The notes under the pieces are model-generated. The model made no database searches and was not told the DNA's origin. It saw only the letters and a program-made list of their open reading frames with translations. The position numbers were made by a program, and so were the translations under genes. A DNA stretch of 64,000 nucleotides from Methylotenera_A sp046598525 (GTDB taxonomy: Bacteria; Pseudomonadota; Gammaproteobacteria; Burkholderiales; Methylophilaceae), in the NCBI GenBank assembly GCA_046598525.1, contig JBKJIJ010000012.1:30343-94342 (forward strand). Reading direction: 5' to 3'. Numbering within the stretch: position 1 is the first letter of the stretch; each line of letters opens with the position of its first letter. Shown piece by piece: positions 35,977-44,458 of the stretch.

Positions 35977-36047
35977 TTACGCAAGCACAACAGGTTATAT
36001 AGTAGCGAAAGCACAACTAGTCATATAATCGCGCAAGCAAATCATAT
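35954..36047. repeat. 26-bp tandem repeat across the lipA stop
   Basis: Three successive 26-base units (35954-35979, 35980-36005, 36006-36031), starting CGCAAGC or CGAAAGC and containing GGTTATATAGT or a close variant, followed by a partial fourth unit. Unit 1 is the end of lipA including its TAG. Units 2 to 4 fill the gap to gshA. It looks like repeated tandem duplication of the gene end. Confidence 0.8.
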
Positions 36048-36069
36048 TGCTTAACGACAGGATAAAACA

Positions 36070-37365
36070 ATGGTTCCACATTTAACAACCGCACTTAACG
36101 GCCCGCTACTCAGCATCGAAAAACGCATGCTGGAAGACATGCCGAAAATTGAGCATTGGTTTCGTTCGCAGTGGCTAGAATACGCGTCGCCATTTTATGC
36201 TTCGGTTGATTTACGGAATGCGGGTTTTAAATTAGCGCCAGTAGATACCAACTTATTTCCGGGTGGATTTAATAATCTAAATCCTGAATTTTTAAGCTTA
36301 AGCGTACAGGCCGCGCAAGTGGCTGTGGAAAAAATCTGTCCTGAAGCGCACAGATTGATGATTATTCCCGAAAACCATACCCGCAATACCTATTATTTGC
36401 GCAATGTGGTTGAGCTGGTCAATATTATGAAAGCCGCCGGCTTAGACGTGCGCGTGGGCACTATTAACCCAGAAATCACTGAGCCGACGACGTTTGAAAC
36501 GCATGATGGTCATCAACTTTTATTAGAGCCTGTGGTGCGCGTTGGTAATCGCATTAAGCTGGTTAATAAGGAATTAGGCGATTTTGATAGCTGTGCGATT
36601 TTGCTGAATAACGATTTATCAGGCGGCGTGCCCGATATCCTTAAAAATCTTGAGCAAAACTTAATTCCGCCATTGCACGCTGGCTGGCACGTTAGACGAA
36701 AATCGCAACATTTCGACGCTTATAACCGCGTAGCGAAAGAATTTTCAGCGCTTTTAGGTATTGATGAATGGTTATTAAACCCTTATTTTGAAACCTGTGG
36801 CGAAATAGATTTTCATGCGCGTACTGGCGAAGAATGTTTAGCGCTAAAAGTAGAACAATTACTCACTAAAATTAAAGCAAAATATGCCGAATATGGCGTA
36901 ACGCAAGAGCCATTTGTGATTGTAAAAGCGGATGCTGGTACTTACGGCATGGGCATTATGACAGTGAAATCGCCAGACGATGTGCGCGATTTAAATCGTA
37001 AAGCACGCAATAAAATGTCTGTGATTAAAGAAGGTCAGCAAGTGTCTGAAGTGATTATTCAAGAAGGTGTTTACACCTTTGAAAGCATTAACGACGCGGT
37101 GGCCGAGCCTGTTGTGTATATGATGGACCACTTTGTGATTGGCGGTTTTTACCGCGTGCATACTGGCCGCGCTATTGATGAAAACTTAAACGCCCCTGGC
37201 TCACATTTTGAGCCGCTGGCTTTTGAAAAACCTTGTAGCCTACCTGACTGTACAGGCGCGCCTGACACTGTACCTAATCGTTTTTATGCTTATGGCGTAG
37301 TGGCGCGTTTGGCCTTATTGGCCGCCGCCATTGAGTTACAAGAATCCGATCCTTTAAACGCATAA
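36070..37365 (+). CDS. gshA: Glutamate-cysteine ligase (proteobacterial GshA type)
   Basis: Protein of 431 aa that makes gamma-glutamylcysteine, the first step of glutathione synthesis. It belongs to the grasp-type ligase family found in Betaproteobacteria rather than the E. coli GshA fold. Visible segments are DTNLFPGGFNNLNPE, IPENHTRNTYYLRNV, VIVKADAGTYGMGIMTV and QEGVYTFESINDAVAEPVVYM. The gshB gene follows 13 bases later. The ATG at 36070 follows ACAGGATAAAACA. Confidence 0.9.
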   Translation: MVPHLTTALNGPLLSIEKRMLEDMPKIEHWFRSQWLEYASPFYASVDLRNAGFKLAPVDTNLFPGGFNNLNPEFLSLSVQAAQVAVEKICPEAHRLMIIPENHTRNTYYLRNVVELVNIMKAAGLDVRVGTINPEITEPTTFETHDGHQLLLEPVVRVGNRIKLVNKELGDFDSCAILLNNDLSGGVPDILKNLEQNLIPPLHAGWHVRRKSQHFDAYNRVAKEFSALLGIDEWLLNPYFETCGEIDFHARTGEECLALKVEQLLTKIKAKYAEYGVTQEPFVIVKADAGTYGMGIMTVKSPDDVRDLNRKARNKMSVIKEGQQVSEVIIQEGVYTFESINDAVAEPVVYMMDHFVIGGFYRVHTGRAIDENLNAPGSHFEPLAFEKPCSLPDCTGAPDTVPNRFYAYGVVARLALLAAAIELQESDPLNA

Positions 37366-37378
37366 CTTAAAAGAAAAA

Positions 37379-38320
37379 ATGAAATTTCTTTTTATTTTAG
37401 ATCCGCTAAACAGCCTTAAAAGCTACAAAGACACCAGCATCGCCATTATGCGGGAGGCGGCTAAACGCGGTCACAGTTTGTACGTTTGCCAGCAGCATGA
37501 CGTTTTTTTACGCAACCAATTCGTTAAAATTAATGCCTGTACGTTTAATTTTAGTGAAGGCGAAAATTGGTATAAATTAGGTGAAAGCCATGAGCTATTG
37601 CCTAGCGAATTTAGCGCGATTTTAATGCGCAAAGATCCACCATTTGATAACGAATATTTGTACAGCACCTATTTATTAGAGCTAGCCAGCAGCCAAGGCG
37701 CGCGGATTATTAACAATCCTTCTGCAATTCGCGGCTGGAACGAAAAATTATCTGTCGCCAAATTTGCACAATTTGCACCCGAATTTTTGGTTAGCGCTAA
37801 CGATGATTTGATTCGCGCATTTTTGGCAGAGCATAAAGACATTATCGTTAAACCACTAGATGGTATGGGCGGCACTGGCATTTTTAGGCTTACCGAAAAC
37901 GACCCTAATATTGGTGCTATTTTAGAAACGTCCACCAAATTTGGCGCGCAAACTATTATGGCGCAGCGCTATTTGCCGGCTATTTTGCAGGGCGATAAAC
38001 GCATTATTGTGATTAATGGCGAGCCGTTGCCTTATGCCTTAGCGCGCATTCCCAAGGCGGGCGAAACGCGTGGCAACTTAGCTGCAGGCGGCACAGGCGT
38101 TGCACAATTATTAAGCGCACGCGATTTTGAAATCGCTGCAACAGTGGGCGCAACCTTAAAACAAGAAGGCTTGTTTTTAGTTGGGCTAGATGTGATTGGC
38201 GACTATTTAACCGAAATTAATGTGACCAGCCCCACTGGCATGGTCGAAATTGCCGCTCAAACATCTTGTAAACCGGCAGAGGTTTTTATGGCCGCACTAG
38301 AAGGTATTTGCCAGCCATAA
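37379..38320 (+). CDS. gshB: Glutathione synthetase
   Basis: ATP-grasp enzyme (313 aa) joining glycine to gamma-glutamylcysteine. FILDPLNSLKSYKDTSIAIM is the typical N-terminus; MRKDPPFDNEYLYSTYLLE, VKPLDGMGGTGIFRL, KRIIVINGEPLPYALARIP and LNVTSPTG-like EINVTSPTGMVEI are diagnostic. Usual length, cotranscribed with gshA. Confidence 0.97.
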   Translation: MKFLFILDPLNSLKSYKDTSIAIMREAAKRGHSLYVCQQHDVFLRNQFVKINACTFNFSEGENWYKLGESHELLPSEFSAILMRKDPPFDNEYLYSTYLLELASSQGARIINNPSAIRGWNEKLSVAKFAQFAPEFLVSANDDLIRAFLAEHKDIIVKPLDGMGGTGIFRLTENDPNIGAILETSTKFGAQTIMAQRYLPAILQGDKRIIVINGEPLPYALARIPKAGETRGNLAAGGTGVAQLLSARDFEIAATVGATLKQEGLFLVGLDVIGDYLTEINVTSPTGMVEIAAQTSCKPAEVFMAALEGICQP

Positions 38321-38344
38321 TCAAGTCGCGCTATAGTGGTGTTT

Positions 38345-39388
38345 ATGCGCCTACTTACACTATTTGCCTTTTGTTTATTCCTTAATTCTTGCACTAGACC
38401 AGAACCGATACACAATACGCAAAGCTACGTTTTTGGTACGCTGGTAGATATTACGATTTATGGCGAATCGGAAGAGGAAGCGCAAGAAATTGCGGGTGAA
38501 ATTATCCGCGATTTTCAAGATCTGCATAATCGCTTGCATGCTTGGCGTGCCAGTGAAATAAAATCACTTAACTTATCATTTAAACGCAGTAATTTACCCG
38601 CCACCGTTAAGCCCGATGTTGCCGCCATCATTTCAGATGCCACGGCCCTTTCTATTCAATCTAAAGGCGCTTTTAACCCAGCCATTGGCGCGTTAATTAA
38701 TTATTGGGGCTTTCAAAACGATGAATTAAAAGCCATAAAAATTGATGACCAAAAAATAAATGAGCTGGTAAAGCACAGCCCGCACATGGTGGATATTGCG
38801 ATTAAAAATGGTAAAGCATCCAGCTCTAACCCGCATGTTCAGCTAGATTTAGGCGGCTATGCCAAAGGCTACGCATTAGATAGCGCCATGCAAACCTTGC
38901 GCCAACATGGGGTTAGAAACGCCTTGATTAACGTGGGTGGCAATATAATCGCGCTAGGCCAGCATGGCGATAAGCCTTGGCGCGTAGGCATTCAGCATCC
39001 GCGCAAACCCAGTGCAATTGCCACGCTCGATTTAGAAAGCGGCTGGGCCATTGGCACTTCTGGCGATTATCAACGCTATTTTATGATTAAAGATAAGCGC
39101 TATTGCCATATTATCGACCCCGCAACCGGCTACCCAGTCACAGGCGTGCAAGCCGTTACCGTGCTAATTCCGCCACAAGTAAACGCAGGTACATTATCCG
39201 ATGTAGCCTCAAAACCCATTTTTATTGCCAAACCTAATTTGCGTGCCGAAACGGCTAAAGAAATGGGCGTAGACAACTTTATGGTAATTGAATCCGACGA
39301 TAAAATTATCACCAGTGCCGCCATGGCCAAGCGCATTACATGGACAGATGTGGCTACTGCAAAGTATGTTACGCAACTTCAGCCTTAA
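38345..39388 (+). CDS. apbE: FAD:protein FMN transferase ApbE (lipoprotein)
   Basis: Attaches FMN to Thr/Ser of flavoproteins in the periplasm (347 aa). The start is set at ATG 38345; two GTG codons lie just upstream. The signal peptide ends in the lipobox FLNSC (Cys near 16). The ApbE core shows YVFGTLVDITIYGE, LGGYAKGYALD, INVGGNIIALGQ, WRVGIQHPR and IIDPATGYPV with metal-binding residues near LSDVASK. It heads a three-gene overlap with a NusG-domain-II protein and a Gx transporter, suggesting an exported flavinylation module. Confidence 0.93.
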   Translation: MRLLTLFAFCLFLNSCTRPEPIHNTQSYVFGTLVDITIYGESEEEAQEIAGEIIRDFQDLHNRLHAWRASEIKSLNLSFKRSNLPATVKPDVAAIISDATALSIQSKGAFNPAIGALINYWGFQNDELKAIKIDDQKINELVKHSPHMVDIAIKNGKASSSNPHVQLDLGGYAKGYALDSAMQTLRQHGVRNALINVGGNIIALGQHGDKPWRVGIQHPRKPSAIATLDLESGWAIGTSGDYQRYFMIKDKRYCHIIDPATGYPVTGVQAVTVLIPPQVNAGTLSDVASKPIFIAKPNLRAETAKEMGVDNFMVIESDDKIITSAAMAKRITWTDVATAKYVTQLQP

Positions 39389-39779
39389 TCTGACAAAAAA
39401 TCTATTCCGCCAGCACCCTAAACCACTAGCGGGCGATTGGCTTATTATTTTAATTGGCGCTGTAAGTGTCATTTGGATGTTTCAGCAATTTTGGCAAACC
39501 GCGCCAGCCAGCCAATTTAAAATCCGACAAGGCAATCATATTATTGGCATTTTCGATTTAAATCAAAGTCGCGATTTATCCATTAAAGGCGCCAAAGGCG
39601 AGTCGCATATCAGCATTCAAAATGGCAAAGTGCGCTTTAAACAATCGCCCTGCAACAACCAATATTGCGTGCATCAAGGCTGGCTAAATCGCGCAGGACA
39701 AGTGGCAATCTGCTTGCCTAATCAAATTAGCTTGCAATTATTGGGCGCCAAAAACGCATATGATTCGCTCAATTACTAA
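39366..39779 (+). CDS. NusG domain II membrane-anchored protein
   Basis: Protein of about 137 aa. The start at ATG 39366 (MLRNFSLNL) gives a 23-base overlap with apbE; a longer in-frame version reaching to 39288 would be apbE shadow sequence. A transmembrane helix (about 27-45, LIILIGAVSVIWMFQQFW) is followed by a NusG-domain-II fold: RQGNHIIGIFDLNQS, then PCNNQYCVHQGWLNRAGQVAICLPNQI. The Cys pair CNNQYC is typical of this group. Related proteins sit beside Gx transporters and ApbE; the biochemical role is unknown. Confidence 0.85.
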   Translation: MLRNFSLNLTKNLFRQHPKPLAGDWLIILIGAVSVIWMFQQFWQTAPASQFKIRQGNHIIGIFDLNQSRDLSIKGAKGESHISIQNGKVRFKQSPCNNQYCVHQGWLNRAGQVAICLPNQISLQLLGAKNAYDSLNY

Positions 39780-40335
39780 ATTTAAAGCTAGCGCCAAAAA
39801 CGCGATTAACAATCGCACGGTATTAATTGAAACAAGCGCAGAAGATCACAAAATCGCCCAATTAACAGCATTGGCGATTGGCCTGCATTTAATAGAAGCA
39901 ATCATCCCATCGCCGCTACCCGGCGTTAAACCCGGCATCGCCAATATCGTTACGCTGTACGTGCTTTATCAATATGGATTTAAAACCGCCGCCTGGGTAA
40001 GCTTGCTACGCGTGTTTGCCAGCAGCTTATTATTGGGCCAATTTTTATCACCCACATTTATGCTAAGCCTAAGCGGCGCTTTACTTAGTTTGGCATGCTT
40101 ATGGCTAACTCAAAAATTGCCATCAAAATACTTCAGCGCCATCAGCTTAAGCATACTCGCCGCATTTTCGCACATTGCGGGGCAACTTTTTGTTGTCAGA
40201 TTTTGGCTAATTCCACATACTGGAATTGTTTATTTAATCCCGATTTTTTGCCTAGCGGCGTTAGTGTTTGGGATGATTAATGGGTTAATTACCGCTAAAC
40301 TTGTTTATGATAATTCTAAATCTAAATTTTCATAA
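39760..40335 (+). CDS. Gx transporter family membrane protein
   Basis: Polytopic membrane protein (191 aa, about five to six helices) of the family often labelled Gx transporter or heptaprenyl diphosphate synthase component I. Diagnostic segments are IEAIIPSPLPGVKPGIANIVTL, SLLRVFASSLLLGQF and AFSHIAGQLFVVRFWLIP. It resembles small S-component-like transporters and is found with apbE in exported flavin systems. Substrate unknown; flavin or quinone precursor movement is an inference. It overlaps the preceding gene by 20 bases. Confidence 0.85.
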   Translation: MIRSITKFKASAKNAINNRTVLIETSAEDHKIAQLTALAIGLHLIEAIIPSPLPGVKPGIANIVTLYVLYQYGFKTAAWVSLLRVFASSLLLGQFLSPTFMLSLSGALLSLACLWLTQKLPSKYFSAISLSILAAFSHIAGQLFVVRFWLIPHTGIVYLIPIFCLAALVFGMINGLITAKLVYDNSKSKFS

Positions 40336-40354
40336 AGTTTTTATCAAGCCTCTA

Positions 40355-40906
40355 TCAAGCACAAGAGCCCGCAGTTGTTTTGCTTGCGGAAGGCCTGCCT
40401 GTAGTACTAATTCTCACTACACGCTCTTGACTGCCGGCAGTTGGAGTTGCTCGGCATATAGTTAACTCTGCTTGCGTGGCGCCAATACCTGTTGGTTGAA
40501 ATGTTAAGCTAGTTGTTCCCGTTGTTTCGGTAATTTTATATCCCGTCGCTAGCGCCTCTTGGCGTTGCACAACTGTCGGGCCACTTAACACAATCCATCC
40601 ATCCTCCCAATCGTCAGTAGTGCTACAACTTGTACCATTGGTAGATACACATATGGTCACTGGTGCATTGATTTTAATGGCTTCGCCTCTAGCTAAATAT
40701 GCGTGGCCAACTAATTCATTAGCATAAGAGCGCAACTTAAAACTCAAAATAGTTTCATTGAAAGAGGGAATAGCGACTGCAGTTAATATCCCCAAAATTG
40801 CAACAGCCACTATTAATTCAACTAATGAAAAGCCTTGTATTAGACTTGGCTTCAAAGTGTTCCGATGCAAACTACTTCGACTATGTACTAATAAAGTACT
40901 CATCAT
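40355..40906 (-). CDS. fimT: Minor pilin FimT/GspH-like
   Basis: Type IV minor prepilin (183 aa). The leader ends QG and is cleaved before FSLVELIVAVAILGILTAVA, with Glu5 present. A GspH/FimT-type C-terminal domain follows (YLARGEAIKINAPVTICVS). In some bacteria FimT binds DNA and supports natural transformation. It overlaps the pilY1 stop by 4 bases and is last in the minor-pilin operon. Confidence 0.88.
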   Translation of the reverse strand: MMSTLLVHSRSSLHRNTLKPSLIQGFSLVELIVAVAILGILTAVAIPSFNETILSFKLRSYANELVGHAYLARGEAIKINAPVTICVSTNGTSCSTTDDWEDGWIVLSGPTVVQRQEALATGYKITETTGTTSLTFQPTGIGATQAELTICRATPTAGSQERVVRISTTGRPSASKTTAGSCA

Positions 40907-43900
40907 TTTTTAATATTCCAGTAAACCCTGCTTTTTGGTCTATTAGCAGAAGGTGCCGCTATTGGATCACTTCCCTGTAATCCAGATTCTGCCTTAGAAC
41001 CGAAAATAAAAGGCACTGTTCGACCATCATCCAAGGTAACCATTCCCGCTACTGGAGATGGCGGCAAACCACCACCTGCAATAATCTCACCGCGCACAAA
41101 TCCAACTTTTGATTTAGCGTTGATGTAGTCTAGGTTGTACACTCTTGCCGTGCCTAGCGTGGTGCATGCATTGGCAGCAGGTGGCGTTGGCTGATGCGTA
41201 CTGAAAGTCACCGTATTAAACACAGTAATCGCACTAGTGATTACCTGCTCCTTACTAAGTAAATCCAAATACCAGCCTTTTTTGGCAGCTAGATCGTCGG
41301 CTGTGGGCGTGGCACTACTTGTTATAGCAGTCAATGAGTTATGGCACATTACACTGGTACTGCAATTACTTGCTTCTGCCGTTAACCAGTTAGCATCTGT
41401 AGGCTTATCTTTAACCACATAAAAGCGGTTTTGAACGGCTGCTGCCGATGCGTAAGTACTCAAAGGTTTTTCACGATCACCAGAACCAAGCAACAATATA
41501 TATTCACCGCTGTCACCCTCAACCAAATCTGGTAAGAACATAAACTTACGATTATTAGCGCCTGTGCCACCAAATGCAGCAATTTTAGTGATGGTCCAAC
41601 TTCCAGGGGCCGTAGTACCCATTGGGGCATTAGCAGTTGCACCTGAGATACGGTAAACATTCCCCCCCAAATCAGCCACATAAGCGTATTTTGCTGGCGA
41701 AGTAATACCATCTGCCACGATGGCTATATCAGCAATTACACTACTATCAGTAGTAAATGTTTTCAGCAAAGCACCTGAACCAGCATCTAATATGTAGACC
41801 TTATTGCCTTTGCTAGACGAGGTACAACTTGAATTTGGATCAGCATCATGACAAGTGTCATAACCTCCACCCATAATTAACATAGGGCCTGACGTGTAAC
41901 CACTGGCTGTCAATATTTTTGGTGCAGACCATGTTTGGCCAATGCCCTCAAATTCAGTTGAACTACATCCAGTATCATTACTCGCATTGGGGCAACCAAT
42001 TTTCCACAGTAAAGAAGGGTTTGTTGGGTTTGAATCGGGTACATTAAACGCATATACAGATCGTCCGCCACGCCTCATTGTCGTAAAAATTGTGGCACTA
42101 GTTGCAGCTTTGTAAGCAGTTACTGCACCATCTACGCCATAATCTTTTGGCATAGGCGTTGGTGTTCCTGTTGTGTGGCCAGGAAAGCTAATCGTAGTAG
42201 TGTTATCGCGAATACGTTTAATTTTTGGAAAAAACTCTGGCGCAACAAAACTCCATAATTCACCACCTGCTACTGTCGTACCAATATCAGCAGTGCGATT
42301 ACCGTTTACGGCGCGTAAAAAACCATCATTAGTGCCGTAATATACAACCACTTTTGGAGAGGCGTCTGTGCCATGATTTATCGCTACTGGACGGGAGTGC
42401 ACAACGTCAGCATGCACAGAAGATCTCATCTGCAACAAAGTTATGCCATCTAAGTTTTCATCATCCACATCTAGACCACGTTGCCAATTAATCAAAGCAA
42501 CACTTTCAGTCACACTTGTTAATGGCAAGCCTAGCATCGTTGGTGTCACACTCAGCGCGTTAAAATCAGCCAATCCAGTACATAAAGCATTTGAACAAGT
42601 TTTAACATTACGCCCCGTTACGTTACCAGACGCACGCAATTTATAACCTTGTGCACCCTTTTCTACAATATTGCCGTCCGGTGCATCTGAGGCATCTGAA
42701 CCAGTCGTTGTTAGACAATTACCTTGCGGTCTAAATTGCCAAAAGGTGGTAGGGTCGCTCCAAAAGCTTCGTGCACATTCGGCAATAAAGCCGGTACCGC
42801 CTGACGAAATCGCACTTTTATTATCGGCATCTAATAATTGCAATACATTATTTAAAAAACCTAATTTATATTGCTTTAAATTACCGTTCCATCTTGGATA
42901 AGAATCGGCATCTGGTCTAAACATACCAATATATACTTGGTTTAAAAACGTACCTTGTGTATTCACACTCACTGGTAAACTAACTGAGGCAAACACGGTG
43001 TTTACTGATTGAATTTCTGAAAATATATTGTTTAAAGCATCAGCAATTTGCGAACCGCTGCTAGCGACATCATAATATCTGCCGCTACTAACGCCTGCCA
43101 TGCTTTTTAAAAGCGCCGAAAAGCCAGGCCCTTGCCCCGTTGTTACTTTGTTAATATCAACTGTGTAGGTGGTAATCCCAAGGCTGCTTTTTTTCATAAA
43201 GCGCGACCATTCATCTGCAACATTGTTTTGTGACCCACTAGGCGAAATTGAAATCGTAGTTGTACTGCCGCCTGCCGCACTAAGCGCCGCTGTTGCTTGT
43301 GATATATCAGAATTATTATCTTGTGCTGCGCCATTGCTAATATAAATAATGTAATTTTTGGCGCAACCAGCAATTACAGGGTTTACATAAGGCGACCCTG
43401 CTTTTGAAAGCAAAGCATTGCCTGCTAAAGCGTATACAGCATTAGAAGTTGCGGTTCCTGAAGTATTACCAGTAAAGTCAGTTTTATTCTTATTATTACC
43501 GGCATGTGGCACTCCGCCAGAATAATAAAGGTAAGCTTCTTCCATGGCCTTACCAATCTTGCCACCGTTAGATTTGTCATCAAGCTTATCTAAGCCTAAT
43601 ACTAAACTTTCATATTTAGGCTTATTTACGCTATTCATCATGCGAATTGCTGCACGCACATACGCACCATCATTACCACCGTTGCCAGAACCCGTTTCAG
43701 TAAACGCCATTAATCCCACACGGAATTTATCGGTTGGCAATCCACTAACGACAGAAGATAAAGCGGCCATTTCATTGGTGAATGCGCTATTCCAGTTAGC
43801 TGTATTATCCAAAATAATCAGCACATTAGGTACATCTGTTGCGCTAGGTGCAGCGCCTACAAACAAATCAATATCTTCTGCCATTGCAGATAAATTAACG

Positions 43901-43947
43901 GTCAGTAAGGCAGTAATCAATAATTTTTTTAGTAGTGAATTTTTCAT
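40903..43947 (-). CDS. pilY1: Pilus tip adhesin PilY1
   Basis: Large secreted adhesin (about 1014 aa). The start is set at ATG 43947 because TTGGAAAA precedes it; a TTG four codons upstream lies within that site. A signal peptide (MKNSLLKKLLITALLTVNLS) is followed by a von Willebrand A-like domain (VLIILDNTANW ... VGLMAFTETGSG, about 35-320). The seven-bladed PilY1 C-terminal beta-propeller begins near 530 (VVYYGTNDGFLRAVNG, LWSFVAPEFFPKIKRI, LIMGGGYDTCHDADPN). It sits at the pilus tip with the minor pilins and influences retraction and surface sensing. I could not confirm a canonical EF-hand calcium loop. Confidence 0.93.
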   Translation of the reverse strand: MKNSLLKKLLITALLTVNLSAMAEDIDLFVGAAPSATDVPNVLIILDNTANWNSAFTNEMAALSSVVSGLPTDKFRVGLMAFTETGSGNGGNDGAYVRAAIRMMNSVNKPKYESLVLGLDKLDDKSNGGKIGKAMEEAYLYYSGGVPHAGNNKNKTDFTGNTSGTATSNAVYALAGNALLSKAGSPYVNPVIAGCAKNYIIYISNGAAQDNNSDISQATAALSAAGGSTTTISISPSGSQNNVADEWSRFMKKSSLGITTYTVDINKVTTGQGPGFSALLKSMAGVSSGRYYDVASSGSQIADALNNIFSEIQSVNTVFASVSLPVSVNTQGTFLNQVYIGMFRPDADSYPRWNGNLKQYKLGFLNNVLQLLDADNKSAISSGGTGFIAECARSFWSDPTTFWQFRPQGNCLTTTGSDASDAPDGNIVEKGAQGYKLRASGNVTGRNVKTCSNALCTGLADFNALSVTPTMLGLPLTSVTESVALINWQRGLDVDDENLDGITLLQMRSSVHADVVHSRPVAINHGTDASPKVVVYYGTNDGFLRAVNGNRTADIGTTVAGGELWSFVAPEFFPKIKRIRDNTTTISFPGHTTGTPTPMPKDYGVDGAVTAYKAATSATIFTTMRRGGRSVYAFNVPDSNPTNPSLLWKIGCPNASNDTGCSSTEFEGIGQTWSAPKILTASGYTSGPMLIMGGGYDTCHDADPNSSCTSSSKGNKVYILDAGSGALLKTFTTDSSVIADIAIVADGITSPAKYAYVADLGGNVYRISGATANAPMGTTAPGSWTITKIAAFGGTGANNRKFMFLPDLVEGDSGEYILLLGSGDREKPLSTYASAAAVQNRFYVVKDKPTDANWLTAEASNCSTSVMCHNSLTAITSSATPTADDLAAKKGWYLDLLSKEQVITSAITVFNTVTFSTHQPTPPAANACTTLGTARVYNLDYINAKSKVGFVRGEIIAGGGLPPSPVAGMVTLDDGRTVPFIFGSKAESGLQGSDPIAAPSANRPKSRVYWNIKK

Positions 43948-43969
43948 GAAATTTTCCAATTCATTTATC

Positions 43970-44458
43970 TTAATTACAAACCGCGTCTTTTTGCGCTTTT
44001 GTTAATAAAACGCGCGTGCCAGCTTGCACAATTGTTTTTGCACCTGTTTTAGCATCTTCTACAGTCGCCACAATATCCCATACGGTATTGTAAGTATTTG
44101 AAAATTGCATCAAAGGTAATGTTTTACTGGTTTTTACGACTGCGGTATCAAGTGATGCGCGAACACAAACAGGCTGGGCAATTGATGCCATATAATCCGT
44201 TGTACCATCGTTATTAATATCCACATTTATTTCCTCTGCTGTGGGTGCAGTTGTAAAAGATGAACTCAACACCTGTTCAATTGCTTGATTGGCAGCCGCA
44301 ATCGCCTCATCTTTGGCTTGCATATTGCCCACAGATTTTAGATTAGTGGTACTTAAAGTAAATGCACTGGTCACCATTAACGTTATAAGCACCAACATAA
44401 TAAGGCCTACAAATAACGTAATGCCACGTTGGCTATGTTTAGAAGCAATTAGCCTCAT
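43970..44458 (-). CDS. pilX: Minor pilin assembly protein PilX
   Basis: PilX-family protein (162 aa): HSQRGITLFVGLIMLVLITLMVTSAF is the N-terminal helix, which lacks the strict Glu5 of major pilins, as in other PilX proteins. NLKSVGNMQAKDEAIAAANQAIEQVL is typical. It overlaps pilW by 4 bases and lies upstream of pilY1. Confidence 0.88.
   Translation of the reverse strand: MRLIASKHSQRGITLFVGLIMLVLITLMVTSAFTLSTTNLKSVGNMQAKDEAIAAANQAIEQVLSSSFTTAPTAEEINVDINNDGTTDYMASIAQPVCVRASLDTAVVKTSKTLPLMQFSNTYNTVWDIVATVEDAKTGAKTIVQAGTRVLLTKAQKDAVCN

Noticed and set aside
39288..39365. N-terminal extension of the NusG-domain-II gene
   Set aside because: It would lie inside apbE and place an unlikely polar segment before the membrane helix; ATG 39366 fits better.
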